Shown: one piece after another, positions 7,581 through 16,265 of the stretch | How the letters are laid out: each line of letters begins with the position of its first letter | Position numbering within the stretch: the first letter of the stretch is position 1 | The notes under the pieces: generated by a model | What the model was told of the DNA's origin: nothing | The model's input: the letters and a program-made list of their open reading frames with translations, nothing else | Database searches by the model: none | Made by a program: the position numbers and the translations under genes | From: Clostridia bacterium | GTDB taxonomy: Bacteria > Bacillota > Clostridia > Christensenellales > Borkfalkiaceae | DNA: 26,897 bases | Direction: 5' to 3' | Assembly (NCBI GenBank): GCA_900766495.1 | Contig: CAAFVM010000052.1 | Span: 1-26,897 of the forward strand

Positions 7581-7631
7581 AAAAATCCTCGCGGAAAAAA
7601 TGCTTTTAAGCTTCTCGTCGCGAGGATTTTT
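7581..7631. terminator. Bidirectional terminator between the array and the lipoprotein gene
   Basis: The 13-base arms AAAAATCCTCGCG (7581-7593) and CGCGAGGATTTTT (7619-7631) are perfect complements with A/T runs at both outer ends. It can stop pre-crRNA from the left and the minus-strand metallopeptidase mRNA from the right. Confidence 0.85.
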
Positions 7632-7682
7632 AAATGTGTGCGTGAATTATTAAATAGCCGTGGTCGTTTTTAAAGTGCTTGT

Positions 7683-9380
7683 TTAAAACGAGCCTGTGCC
7701 TGCGTCGCCGGTGGTTCCGCCGCTTACGTCGTATTGAATACCCAAATTAGCCGAAATAAAGCGTTTGTATGCGTTAAGCACTGCGGTTACCGAAGATTGG
7801 TCAAGCGGATAAGAAAGCCCCGTAGAATAGCAAACGTCGGCTAAAACGTGGTTTTTGCCGTATGACACAACCTCTTTATATTTTGCGAAGTTGTTTTCTT
7901 GCGCCCAGATTTCCGAAGCGAACGTGAGCGATACGCTGTAACTTATGCAGTATGCGGGGGAGCTGAACAGGTGAGGCACGTCGTAATACTGATAGCCCAT
8001 TCCCACAACCTTACCGTTTGGCAGGGTGTAGTTCGGCCAGTATTCGTTTGCAGCCGCGGTGAACGTGGTTTCGAAAAAGCTGCGGGTAAGCTTGGTTTCG
8101 TCGGCATTGTAAACGTCGTATTCGAATTTATCGAACGCCGCGTTTGAAAGCAGCGCCCATACGGCGGATGTCATTCTTTCGTAAGAGTAGTTTTCGTAAT
8201 AACTCTCTTCGCCGATAGAGGTAAGCAGTTTTTTCACAGCCGGCATGGTTAAAAGTTCGAAGCACTGCGAATGCGTTTCGGCAAGGTCGTAGTTCATCGA
8301 AGCCGACCCTTCTTTTTTCGGATCGACTTTAAAAATGGCGTTGTAATGCCCGAATTCGTGAATAACGGCGTCGATGTCGTTATTGAAATTGCCGTAGGGG
8401 TAAAGGAACAAAAATCCGTCGTCGTATTCGGGGAATTCTATAACGAAGCTGGTTTCCATTTTGTTTTCGCCCGCCGAAAAATCGTAAAGCCCGTATTTTT
8501 TCATATAGTTCCAGCTGTCAATCATATCGGGTGCGCTGTCGTTTATTATCTGCGGGATATAGGTCATAATGTCGCTTGCTTCGATGGCGAGTTCGCGGGT
8601 ATAACTTTCGACTTTCGCAAGCAAATCGTTACGGACGGGCAAGAACGCTTCTCCCAGCGATTTTCTGAACGCCGCCGCGGTATCGGGGGTGTAATCGCGA
8701 CCGTAAATTTCGGCGTAAGCGTATTCGTGATAGTTGGAATAAGCTTCTCCGTTTTGATTTTGATTCATGCGGGCAATGGCGTTTCTGGTTTTAACAAGTT
8801 GCGCGAATATGTTCGCCATCACGTCGGGGTCGGGATTAACCGATTGCGCGCTGTATTCGGTTTCAAGCTCGGTTTCGGTGGCTTCGAGGGCTAAAAGCTC
8901 GGGCGTTTTGGTTTTATACGCAAGCACGGTGGCGGCGTATTCCTCGTTCGTAAGCTCGGTAAAATACTCGCCGTATTGCGGAGAGGAAAATATTGCCTTT
9001 TCGGCTTCCAGAAGCGAATTCTGAAACTCGTTTAAAAAGTTTTGAATATTCGAAGCGCGTTCGGCGTTTTCGCTGTTCGTCACGTCTTTATAATATTCGA
9101 TTTGCGCCACGACAGCCGAAGTCATTGCCTGATAAAACGCCTGCATAAGGCGGGCGCGTTTTATTAAAATGCGCGTTTCGTTGCCCGATTTTAAGGTGAG
9201 TTCGGTAAGCTCTTCAATCGATTTTTCTATCGCTTCGCGGTCGGGTTCCACGTATTCGCGCTGGGAATATGTCGGCGTTGTAGTGTTAAGATTGAACAAA
9301 AAACACCCGCTGAAATTAAGCGTTATTATTGCGAGAAGAGTAACTACAACCGCAAATTTTTTAAAGAATTTGTTTTCCAC
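7683..9380 (-). CDS. Lipoprotein metallopeptidase, M3 (oligoendopeptidase-like)
   Basis: This 565-residue protein is exported and lipid-anchored. It has a Lys-rich start, a hydrophobic segment (9-22) and a lipobox-like FSGC with Cys26 as the anchor. A linker rich in T/S/P follows, then a long helical domain (about 50-300). The zinc-binding HEFGH motif is at 341-345, with a downstream LAETHSQ whose Glu368 is a plausible third ligand, as in gluzincins of family M3 (thimet/PepF type). It probably degrades short peptides at the cell surface. It starts with GTG at 9380, supported by AAAGGAG about seven bases upstream; the DNA at this position reads GTG, not ATG. It is shorter than cytosolic PepF (about 600). 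It is convergent with the CRISPR array, transcribed alone, and has its own promoter at 9486-9514. Confidence 0.85.
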   Translation of the reverse strand: MENKFFKKFAVVVTLLAIITLNFSGCFLFNLNTTTPTYSQREYVEPDREAIEKSIEELTELTLKSGNETRILIKRARLMQAFYQAMTSAVVAQIEYYKDVTNSENAERASNIQNFLNEFQNSLLEAEKAIFSSPQYGEYFTELTNEEYAATVLAYKTKTPELLALEATETELETEYSAQSVNPDPDVMANIFAQLVKTRNAIARMNQNQNGEAYSNYHEYAYAEIYGRDYTPDTAAAFRKSLGEAFLPVRNDLLAKVESYTRELAIEASDIMTYIPQIINDSAPDMIDSWNYMKKYGLYDFSAGENKMETSFVIEFPEYDDGFLFLYPYGNFNNDIDAVIHEFGHYNAIFKVDPKKEGSASMNYDLAETHSQCFELLTMPAVKKLLTSIGEESYYENYSYERMTSAVWALLSNAAFDKFEYDVYNADETKLTRSFFETTFTAAANEYWPNYTLPNGKVVGMGYQYYDVPHLFSSPAYCISYSVSLTFASEIWAQENNFAKYKEVVSYGKNHVLADVCYSTGLSYPLDQSSVTAVLNAYKRFISANLGIQYDVSGGTTGDAGTGSF

Positions 9381-9399
9381 TTTGTTCTCCTTTATAATT

Positions 9400-9421
9400 G
9401 CGGACGTCTTGCCGCGTCCGC
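9400..9421 (-). promoter_or_regulatory. Hairpin in the 5' leader of the lipoprotein mRNA
   Basis: Seven-base arms GCGGACG and CGTCCGC close an eight-base loop, ending only about 13 bases from the AAAGGAG site of the lipoprotein gene. It could stabilise the mRNA or affect initiation. It is not followed by T residues close enough to be a terminator. Confidence 0.4.
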
Positions 9422-9485
9422 GTGGGAAAAATATTCGTAAATTTTTAGCCGCCGCCTTTTTTCGGCAACATTATAATATGTAATC

Positions 9486-9514
9486 ATTATAGCAAATTAT
9501 AAACTTTATTGCAA
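9486..9514 (-). promoter_or_regulatory. Promoter of the lipoprotein metallopeptidase gene
   Basis: On the minus strand, -35 TTGCAA (9514-9509), a 17-bp spacer and -10 TATAAT (9491-9486), with TGC directly before the -10 (extended -10). The 5' leader would be about 100 bases. Confidence 0.75.
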
Positions 9515-9646
9515 CAGAAAATAACAAAAATCTTTTTCGAGTTTGTTTCGCACGTTTTTTAGTCGCCTAAAGTTTTTAATAATCGTGCGCGGCACCTTCG
9601 GTTAAAAGAACAAAAAAATATGGTGAAAAAAAATTAAAAAGTCGCC

Positions 9647-9741
9647 GTATAAGTCGGTTATCGCAAAGTTCGGTAAAAAACGGAGCGGTTGTTTTTGTTT
9701 TGCCCGCAAAAAGAGAATAATGCACGATAATCGACTTATAG
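9647..9741. repeat. Inverted pair of 17-base elements in the gyrB upstream region
   Basis: The sequence at 9647-9663 (GTATAAGTCGGTTATCG) and that at 9725-9741 (CGATAATCGACTTATAG) are reverse complements at 15 of 17 positions and are 61 bases apart. Both look like diverged members of the GTTAACGGGCTTATAG family found further along. Together they could fold as a long hairpin. The rest of the gene-free stretch 9515-9882 is AT-rich and shows no ORF or known RNA that I can support. Confidence 0.55.
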
Positions 9742-9882
9742 CCTCACATTTTTCAATTTTTTGCTTAAAAAACGCCAAAAACAGGCGGTGTTTTTAAGCT
9801 TCGGTTTGTACTTGCCGTTTTTTCGGACGTTTTGTTTTTTTAAAAATAATTATTTGCTGCGAAAGAATGTGGTTTAAATCGC

Positions 9883-9911
9883 TGGACAATCGCGCGCGCG
9901 TAGTGTATAAT
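9883..9911 (+). promoter_or_regulatory. gyrB promoter
   Basis: TGGACA (9883-9888) and TATAAT (9906-9911) are 17 bp apart. A CGCGCGCGCG run lies in the spacer, and an alternating TA-rich stretch follows the -10. The transcript would have a leader of about 80 bases before the gyrB ATG. A GC-rich spacer is known to make gyrase promoters sensitive to DNA supercoiling; that this applies here is inference. Confidence 0.65.
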
Positions 9912-9996
9912 ATATATTGTATCTATTATATATATGATATAGCGAATTTTAAAAGGAAATTCGAAAAGAAGAAAACGAAGAAAACGAGAGGTAAAA

Positions 9997-11913
9997 ATGG
10001 ACGGCGAAGAAAACATTGGCAAGGTGAACGGGCAATACGGCGAGGGGCAGATACAGGTTCTCGAGGGGCTCGAACACGTAAGAAAAAGACCGGGCATGTA
10101 CATCGGTACAACCGACCTGCGCGGTCTGCATCACCTTATACAAGAAATTGTAGACAACTCCATCGACGAAGCGCTTGCGGGGTATTGCACCGAAATAAAC
10201 GTAACGCTCAACGCCGACGGTTCTTGCACCGTGCTCGACAACGGGCGCGGCATTCCTACCGGCATTCACCACACCGAGGGCGTGTCTGCCGTTCAGGTTG
10301 TTTTAACCAAACTCAACGCGGGCGGCAAATTCGGCGGCGGCGGATATAAAATATCGGGCGGTTTGCACGGCGTAGGTTTGTCGGTAGTAAACGCGCTTTC
10401 CGAATGGCTGGAAGTCGAGGTTTTTCAGAACGGAAATCATTACAAACAGATATATAATCGCGGCGTGCCGCAGCGCGCGTTGCAGATAGTAGGAACGGCA
10501 GATAAAACGGGAACGCAGGTTACCTTTTTGCCCGACGCCGAAATATTCGAAAGCGTAATTTTCAATTACGACACGGTAAAGGTTCGCCTGCGCGAGCTTG
10601 CCTACCTCAATAAGGGCTTGAAAATTACAATAGAGGACAAGCGCGAGGGGCAGGAAAACCGCGAGGAATTCCACTACGAGGGCGGCATACGTCACTTTGT
10701 GGAAGACCTTAATAAAAACAAAGACACTTTGTTTGCCGAGCCTATTTATTTCGAGCGCACCATAGGCGAAATAACGGTTGAACTTTCGCTTACTTATAAC
10801 GACAGTTTTACCGAAACCATATATACGTTCGCGAACAACATAAACACCCAGGAGGGCGGTATGCACCTCGAGGGGTTCAAGTTCGCGCTTACCAAAATAA
10901 TCAACGAAACGGGCAAAAAGCTTAACCTGCTTAAAGAGAGCGATTCGCTTTCGGGCGAGGACGTTCGCGAGGGCATAACCGCGGTTATTTCGGTTAAACT
11001 TCCCGAACCGCAATTCGAGGGGCAGACGAAAACAAAACTCGGGAACCTCGAAGTTCGCGCCATCGTAACAAAAGCGATGAACGAATGCTTCGGCTCGTAC
11101 CTCGAAGAGAATCCGTCGGTCGCAAAAGAGGTTATAATGAAATGTATAACCGCCAAGCGCGCCAGGGAAGCTGCGAGAAAGGCGAGGGAAGCCACCCGCA
11201 AGAGCGCGTTCGAAAGCGCCACGTTGCCGGGCAAACTTGCCGACTGTTCCGAAAAGAAACCCGACCTTTGCGAGATATTCCTTGTAGAGGGCGACTCGGC
11301 AGGCGGCACCGCGAAGCAAGGGCGCGACAGACGTTTCCAGGCTATCCTGCCCCTGCGCGGTAAAATTCTTAACGTAGAAAAAGTGCGCCCCAACCGCGCG
11401 CTCGAAAACGAAGAGATAAAGAGCATGATTACCGCGTTCGGCGGGGGAATGCAGGAAGATTTCGACGTGTCGAAAATAAGATACGACCGCGTTATCTGCA
11501 TGACCGATGCCGATGTAGACGGCAGCCACATAAGAATACTTTTGCTCACGTTCTTCTTCAGATATATGCGCCCGCTCGTGGAGCAAGGGCACGTTTATAT
11601 AGCGCAACCGCCTCTTTATAAACTTACGAAAGGCAAAACCGAAAAATACTGCTATACCGACGACCAGCTTAAAGCCGAACTCGCGGCGATGGGCAAGTGC
11701 GACATACAGCGTTATAAAGGTCTTGGCGAAATGAACGCCGAACAGCTTTGGGAAACCACAATGAACCCCGCAACCCGCACTCTTTTAAAGGTTACCGTAG
11801 AGGACGCGCAGGAAGCCGAAAGCACGTTCAGCCTGCTTATGGGCGAACAACCCGAACTGCGCCGCAAGTTTATTGAAGAAAACTCGAAACTCGTAGCCGA
11901 GCTTGACGTATAA
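9997..11913 (+). CDS. gyrB: DNA gyrase subunit B
   Basis: GyrB is the ATPase subunit of gyrase, which introduces negative supercoils. Its 638 residues are the short form typical of Gram-positives. In order: the GHKL ATPase domain with QVLEGLEHVRKRPGMYIG, Glu50 and Asn54 in LIQEIVDNSIDEAL (ATP hydrolysis and Mg2+), DNGRGIP and the GGLHGVGLSVVNALS lid; the transducer domain; then the TOPRIM domain with EGDSAGG (about 431-437), PLRGKILNVEK and the metal-binding DADVDGSHI; and a C-terminal tail with QRYKGLGEMN. GAGAGG precedes ATG 9997. A 29-base gap with its own AAGGAG leads to gyrA, so the two subunits are made from one operon. The Lys in KILNVEK and the LGEMNAEQLWETTMNP text are gyrase-like rather than topoisomerase IV. 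Confidence 0.97.
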   Translation: MDGEENIGKVNGQYGEGQIQVLEGLEHVRKRPGMYIGTTDLRGLHHLIQEIVDNSIDEALAGYCTEINVTLNADGSCTVLDNGRGIPTGIHHTEGVSAVQVVLTKLNAGGKFGGGGYKISGGLHGVGLSVVNALSEWLEVEVFQNGNHYKQIYNRGVPQRALQIVGTADKTGTQVTFLPDAEIFESVIFNYDTVKVRLRELAYLNKGLKITIEDKREGQENREEFHYEGGIRHFVEDLNKNKDTLFAEPIYFERTIGEITVELSLTYNDSFTETIYTFANNINTQEGGMHLEGFKFALTKIINETGKKLNLLKESDSLSGEDVREGITAVISVKLPEPQFEGQTKTKLGNLEVRAIVTKAMNECFGSYLEENPSVAKEVIMKCITAKRAREAARKAREATRKSAFESATLPGKLADCSEKKPDLCEIFLVEGDSAGGTAKQGRDRRFQAILPLRGKILNVEKVRPNRALENEEIKSMITAFGGGMQEDFDVSKIRYDRVICMTDADVDGSHIRILLLTFFFRYMRPLVEQGHVYIAQPPLYKLTKGKTEKYCYTDDQLKAELAAMGKCDIQRYKGLGEMNAEQLWETTMNPATRTLLKVTVEDAQEAESTFSLLMGEQPELRRKFIEENSKLVAELDV

Positions 11914-11942
11914 CGCCGCATAACGCATATAAGGAGAAAGCA

Positions 11943-14660
11943 ATGTCTAAAAAAGAATTTGATTCCGCGCTTACGGACGAGTTCCGAAAAACGCTTGAAC
12001 AAACAAATATAATAAACGTAGAGGTAGATAACGAACTTAAAAAGTCGTTCATCGCCTACGCCATGGCGGTTAACGTTTCGCGCGCGATACCCGACGTGCG
12101 CGACGGATTGAAGCCGGTTCACAGAAGAATACTTTACGCAATGAACGAAATGGGGCTTACCCCCGATAAAGCGTATAAAAAGTGCGCGGCTATCGTAGGT
12201 GACGTTCTCGGTAAATACCACCCCCACGGCGACAGTTCGGTTTACGACGCTTTGGTTCGCCTCGCGCAGGACTTTTCTATTAACCTGCCGCTCGTAGACG
12301 GACACGGAAACTTCGGTTCGGTCGACGGCGACCCACCCGCGGCATATCGTTATACCGAAGCCAGAATGAGCAAGCTCGCCCTCGAAATGCTGCGCGACAT
12401 CGATAAGGAAACCGTAGATTTCTACCCCAACTTCGACGACACGCGCATGCAGCCCACCGTATTGCCCGCAAAATACCCGAATTTGCTCGTAAACGGCTCG
12501 GACGGCATTGCGGTAGGCATGGCGACGAACATTCCGCCTCACAACCTTAACGAGGTTATAGACGGCGCGGTCGCTCTTATCGACAATCCCGATATTACCA
12601 TCGACCAGCTTATGGAATATATCCCCGCGCCCGATTACCCCACCGGGGCGATTCTTCTCGGAAGAGCGGGCGTTAAAAACGCCTATCGCACAGGCAGGGG
12701 CAACGTTATTTTAAGAAGCCGTTGCGAAATAGAAGAATACGCCAACGGAACCCGCAACCGCATAGTGGTTACCGAGCTTCCCTATCAGGTAAACAAGCAG
12801 AAGCTTATCGAATATATCGTAGAGCTTGTTAAGCAGAAACGCATCGAGGGCATTGCCGACATTAACGACGAATCCGATCGTCACGGCATGCGCATGGTTA
12901 TCGACGTAAAGAAAGACGCGAACCCGCAGGTCGTTCTTAACACGTTGTATAAGCACACCGATTTGCAGGTTTCGAACGGCATAATTCTGCTTGCCCTTTT
13001 AGACGGCGAACCCAAGGTTTTAAACCTTAAACAAATACTCGAAGCCTACATTAAGCATCAGATAGAGGTCGTTACCAGAAAGACCAAATACGACCTTGCA
13101 AAAACCGAAGAACGCGAACACCTCGTTAAAGGTTTGGTTATAGCTCTCGCTTCAATCGACGAGGTTATAGAACTTATCAAAAAATCGCGCGACCGTCAGG
13201 AAGCTCAGGCTCGTCTTATGCAGTCGTTCGAGCTCGACGACAAGCAGGCGAACGCCATTCTGGATATGCGCCTGCAAAGGCTCACCTCGCTCGAGGTTGA
13301 AAAACTTAAAGAGGAGCTTGCCGAACTCGACGCTATTATGGCAGACTTGCGCGATATACTCGAAAAGCCCGAGCGCGTTCTGGCTATCGTCAGAAACGAC
13401 TTGCTCGACGTTAAAAACAGATACCCCTCGCCCAGAAAAACCGAACTTTCTTACGACGAAAGCGAAATCGACCTTGCCGATCTCGTTAAGGAAGAAGACG
13501 TGGTTATAAGTATGACTCACTTCGGTTACATCAAGCGTTTGTCGCTTGAAGAATATAAGGCGCAGCGCCGCGGCGGCAGGGGAGTTACCGCGCATAAGCC
13601 GAAAGAAGAAGACTTCGTCGAAGATATGTTCGTTGCTTCCACCCACGCGCGCCTGTTGTTCTTTACCAACTTCGGTAAAGTGTATCGCCTCATGGGGTAT
13701 GAAATTCCCGAAGCGCAGAAGACCGCGCGCGGCAGAGCAGTCGTCAACCTGTTGCAGCTTGCCGACGGCGAGCGCATTTCCGCGGTCATTCCGCTTAACG
13801 AAAGCGCCGAAGCCGTTGCCAGACGCAACGCCGAAAAACAAGCCGCGCTCGAAGCGGAGGGCGGCGTAACTGCCGAAACCGCAGAAATTGCCGACGAAGA
13901 GATTGCCGACGCCGAAACCGACGAAAGCAAAAAATTCGTTGTTCTGGCTACCCGTCGCGGACTTATTAAGAAGACCGCCGCCGCCGAGTTCGACAATATA
14001 AGAAAGAGCGGTAAAATAGCCATTAATCTTAACGAGGGCGACGAGCTTATTTCGGTTCAGGTAACAAGCGGTGAGGACGAAATTATAGCGGCTTCGCACG
14101 CGGGCAAGTGCATAAGGTTCGCCGAAACCGACGTTCGCCCCACCGGCAGAGATACGCAGGGCGTTAAGTGCATGGAAATCGACGAAGACGACGCGGTTGT
14201 CGATATGATTTCGGTTAAAGAGGGTTACGACATACTTACCGTTTCGGCTCTCGGGTACGGCAAGCGCAGCGACGTCAACGAATATCGTTTGCAGACCCGC
14301 GGCGGTAAGGGCGTTAAAGCGGGCGTGTTCAACGAACAGACCGGCGTTCTGGTTTGCATGAAGCTGGTTAAGGAAGACGAAGACGTTATGCTTATTGCCG
14401 ACAACGGCGTTGTTATAAGAACCCGCGCCAACGAAATTTCGCGTATTGGCAGAGATACCAAGGGCGTTAAGATTATGAAGCTTAACAGCGGCTCGATTGC
14501 TACCGTAGCCGTGGTTCCGCATAGCGAGGAAGAACCCGAAGAGGACGAAAACGGAGAGAACGTTGAAACCGTTGAAGCAGGCGAAACCGCGAATACCGTG
14601 GAAAACGTTGAAACCGCAGAAAACGAAAGCGAAGCTTCCGGCGAAGAAACTCAAGAATAA
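11943..14660 (+). CDS. gyrA: DNA gyrase subunit A
   Basis: GyrA is the DNA cleavage/rejoining subunit. The winged-helix domain holds the catalytic Tyr137 (AAYRYTEAR) and the quinolone-resistance region HPHGDSSVYDAL, with Ser98, Ser99 and Asp102 at the sites of E. coli Ser83, Ala84 and Asp87. Nothing there resembles a common resistance change. The GyrA box QRRGGRG is present in the C-terminal beta-pinwheel, which separates it from ParC. Its 905 residues exceed the usual 820-880. Two parts account for this: an Ala/Glu-rich insert (about 623-660, EAVARRNAEKQAAL onwards) between the first and second pinwheel blades, and a very acidic tail (about 858-905). AAGGAG six bases before the ATG sets the start. 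It shares the gyrB transcript and ends at the terminator at 14686-14734. Confidence 0.97.
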   Translation: MSKKEFDSALTDEFRKTLEQTNIINVEVDNELKKSFIAYAMAVNVSRAIPDVRDGLKPVHRRILYAMNEMGLTPDKAYKKCAAIVGDVLGKYHPHGDSSVYDALVRLAQDFSINLPLVDGHGNFGSVDGDPPAAYRYTEARMSKLALEMLRDIDKETVDFYPNFDDTRMQPTVLPAKYPNLLVNGSDGIAVGMATNIPPHNLNEVIDGAVALIDNPDITIDQLMEYIPAPDYPTGAILLGRAGVKNAYRTGRGNVILRSRCEIEEYANGTRNRIVVTELPYQVNKQKLIEYIVELVKQKRIEGIADINDESDRHGMRMVIDVKKDANPQVVLNTLYKHTDLQVSNGIILLALLDGEPKVLNLKQILEAYIKHQIEVVTRKTKYDLAKTEEREHLVKGLVIALASIDEVIELIKKSRDRQEAQARLMQSFELDDKQANAILDMRLQRLTSLEVEKLKEELAELDAIMADLRDILEKPERVLAIVRNDLLDVKNRYPSPRKTELSYDESEIDLADLVKEEDVVISMTHFGYIKRLSLEEYKAQRRGGRGVTAHKPKEEDFVEDMFVASTHARLLFFTNFGKVYRLMGYEIPEAQKTARGRAVVNLLQLADGERISAVIPLNESAEAVARRNAEKQAALEAEGGVTAETAEIADEEIADAETDESKKFVVLATRRGLIKKTAAAEFDNIRKSGKIAINLNEGDELISVQVTSGEDEIIAASHAGKCIRFAETDVRPTGRDTQGVKCMEIDEDDAVVDMISVKEGYDILTVSALGYGKRSDVNEYRLQTRGGKGVKAGVFNEQTGVLVCMKLVKEDEDVMLIADNGVVIRTRANEISRIGRDTKGVKIMKLNSGSIATVAVVPHSEEEPEEDENGENVETVEAGETANTVENVETAENESEASGEETQE

Positions 14661-14685
14661 TTTAAAAGCATAAAAAATAAGGCTC

Positions 14686-14734
14686 GCCGCCGACGAAAAA
14701 ACAAAAAGCCGTCGGCGGCATAATTTTAGTTTTT
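14686..14734 (+). terminator. Terminator of the gyrBA operon
   Basis: Ten-base arms GCCGCCGACG (14686-14695) and CGTCGGCGGC (14710-14719) enclose an A-rich loop, then ATAATTTTAGTTTTT supplies the T-rich tail. Confidence 0.85.
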
Positions 14735-14752
14735 AATTGCTTTATTTTTTGT

Positions 14753-14777
14753 GAAAGTGCCGTTAACGGGCTTATAG
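14753..14777 (+). repeat. Dispersed intergenic element, copy 1
   Basis: The sequence AAAGTGCCGTTAACGGGC continues to CTTATAG. It contains the perfect palindrome CCGTTAACGG. It follows the gyrBA terminator and ends 16 bases before the SGNH gene. Its AAAGT can pair with ACTTT at 14782-14786. Identical copies begin at 15858, 18972 and 19999; an inverted core lies at 17993-18008. Confidence 0.85.
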
Positions 14778-14793
14778 ATAGACTTTTTATAAT

Positions 14794-15855
14794 ATGAAAA
14801 TAGAAAATATCGATAAAAACTTTAAAAAACAGAAAGCTACTGCGGGCGAAGAAAAAGTTTATAATATTCCTTGCGCTCAGTTTAATTTAAAAGGCTGTTA
14901 CTATGACGAAGATTACGGGTTTATAAAAATGAACCCCGAATACGCCGAAAAAATAAGCGAGGGTGTGGCTTGGGGAACCCGTTGCACCGCGGGCGTTCGC
15001 CTGCTTTTTTCAACCGACAGCGACAAAATGACCTTAACCGCCGAACTTTTTAAATGCGTTATGCCGCATATGCCGCTTACCGGAAGCGCCGGCTTTACTC
15101 TTTGCGAATGCGTTGGCAGCCGCGAAAGGTTCGTTGCTAATTTTTGCCCCGATTTCGGCGAGGAGCAAACGTTTACCGCTCACGCAAAGCTCGCAGGCGA
15201 AAAAACGCGTAATTACGTATTGTATTTTCCTCTTTACAGTTGGGTTAAAAAACTTTCGCTTGCGTTTAGCGAAAAAAGCGTTGTTAAGCAATTTGAAAAG
15301 TATAAAAACGTTTTGCCCGTGCTGTATTACGGTTCGTCGATAACCCAAGGAGGGTGCGCTTCCCGCCCCGATACCTGCTATCAGGCGAGAATAGGGCGCG
15401 AAACCTGCGTGGATTATTGCATTCACGGGTATTCGGGCAACGCTAAAGCCGAGCCGCTTGTGCGTGAATTCTTAAAGAATTTCGATTGCTCGCTGTTCGT
15501 TTGCGATTACGACCACAACGCCGATACCGCAGATTATCTTGAACAAACGCATTTGCCTCTTTATAAAAAATTCCGCGAAAACCCCGCGCATAAAAACGTG
15601 CCTATAATTTTTCTTACCAAGCCCGACGGTTTAAGGGACGGCGAGGGCGAACGGCGGGTTAAAATAGTCAAAGCCACTTACGAATACGCGCTTAATTCGG
15701 GCGATAAAAACGTTTACTTTATCGACGGCAGAACTTTTTACCCTAAAAATTTAAGCGACCATTGCGCGGTGGACGGCTGCCACCCAACCGACCTCGGTTT
15801 TTACTTTATGGCGAAAAGTTTGCTTAAAGTTATAAAAGGGAATAAACTTTTTTAA
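14794..15855 (+). CDS. SGNH/GDSL-family hydrolase
   Basis: This 353-residue protein has an N-terminal beta-rich domain (about 1-165) and a C-terminal SGNH hydrolase domain. The family blocks are visible: GSSITQGG (Ser182 as nucleophile), HGYSGNAK (Gly block), DYDHNA (Asn242) and VDGCHPTDLG (Asp327 and His330). Such enzymes are esterases or lipases, often removing acetyl groups from sugars; the substrate here is unknown. No signal peptide is seen, so it is probably cytoplasmic. Cys is frequent (residues 27, 35, 64, 88, 104, 106, 118 and more). ATG 14794 has no ribosome binding site upstream, only a TATAAT string directly against it. The N-terminal text ENIDKNFKKQ looks like a true start, so I keep it, but translation efficiency is uncertain. 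A dispersed repeat follows two bases after the stop. Confidence 0.82.
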   Translation: MKIENIDKNFKKQKATAGEEKVYNIPCAQFNLKGCYYDEDYGFIKMNPEYAEKISEGVAWGTRCTAGVRLLFSTDSDKMTLTAELFKCVMPHMPLTGSAGFTLCECVGSRERFVANFCPDFGEEQTFTAHAKLAGEKTRNYVLYFPLYSWVKKLSLAFSEKSVVKQFEKYKNVLPVLYYGSSITQGGCASRPDTCYQARIGRETCVDYCIHGYSGNAKAEPLVREFLKNFDCSLFVCDYDHNADTADYLEQTHLPLYKKFRENPAHKNVPIIFLTKPDGLRDGEGERRVKIVKATYEYALNSGDKNVYFIDGRTFYPKNLSDHCAVDGCHPTDLGFYFMAKSLLKVIKGNKLF

Positions 15856-15857
15856 GC

Positions 15858-15882
15858 GAAAGTGCCGTTAACGGGCTTATAG
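15858..15882 (+). repeat. Dispersed intergenic element, copy 2
   Basis: This copy is identical to copy 1 over GAAAGTGCC to CTTATAG and starts two bases after the SGNH stop codon. Here the 3' flank CCGAACTTTTTGTTTTTT lets GGC pair with GCC around TTATA and AAGT with ACTT, followed by T-runs, so this copy could work as a terminator. Beyond it, 15900-16057 is AT-rich with no gene I can support. Confidence 0.85.
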
Positions 15883-16057
15883 CCGAACTTTTTGTTTTTT
15901 AATTCTTAAAGTTGCGCTGTTTTAGCGAAATGTCAAAGAAAAAATATATGCGCTTTTATGCGTAGAACAATGCCTGAAATAAACTAAAAAATAGGTTAGC
16001 TTTGGCTGAATAAATATATTTTTTCACGGTTTTTATCAAGCGAGTTGTAAAAATCAG

Positions 16058-16086
16058 TTGATAAAGACCGGTAAAAATGTTATAAT
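16058..16086 (+). promoter_or_regulatory. Promoter of the ecfA1-ecfA2 operon
   Basis: TTGATA (16058-16063) and TATAAT (16081-16086) are 17 bp apart, with TGT just before the -10 (extended -10). The likely start is near 16093. Confidence 0.75.
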
Positions 16087-16092
16087 ACGAAA

Positions 16093-16265
16093 ACATAGGG
16101 GCGGTTTACAAGGCTCTAAAAAATCGTCTTTTTAATTCGGGCGGTTTTTATCTGCCGCATGTTGCGGTTTTGCGGATGAATTTTGTGCGCAAAACGCGAA
16201 AATATAAACGACAACGGGAAGTCCGCAAAGGCGTGCTTGCGCGGGGCTGAAAAAATCGAAAATAA
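16093..16265 (+). other. Long structured 5' leader of ecfA1
   Basis: About 170 untranslated bases separate the predicted start from the ecfA1 ATG. The GCGGTTTTGCG and CGCAAAACGC segments (about 16163-16200) can pair as a near-perfect stem. I do not recognise a known riboswitch, and there is no T-run after the stem. It may be an unclassified leader or merely spacer sequence. Confidence 0.35.

Noticed and set aside
8271..8894. A 207-residue plus-strand frame inside the lipoprotein gene
   Set aside because: It is antisense to a metallopeptidase with a clear HEFGH motif, promoter and ribosome binding site.
10303..11607. A 434-residue minus-strand frame across gyrB, and a 500-residue one across gyrA (13152-14654)
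   Set aside because: They are mirror frames of GC-rich coding DNA in genes whose sense product is certain; no ribosome binding site or family marks.
12237..12251. Quinolone-resistance change in GyrA
   Set aside because: Ser98 and Asp102 occupy the wild-type positions; the second Ser in place of Ala is common in natural sequences.
16093..16265. A known riboswitch (for example thiamine, riboflavin or cobalamin type) before ecfA1
   Set aside because: None of the conserved core texts of these riboswitches could be found in the leader.
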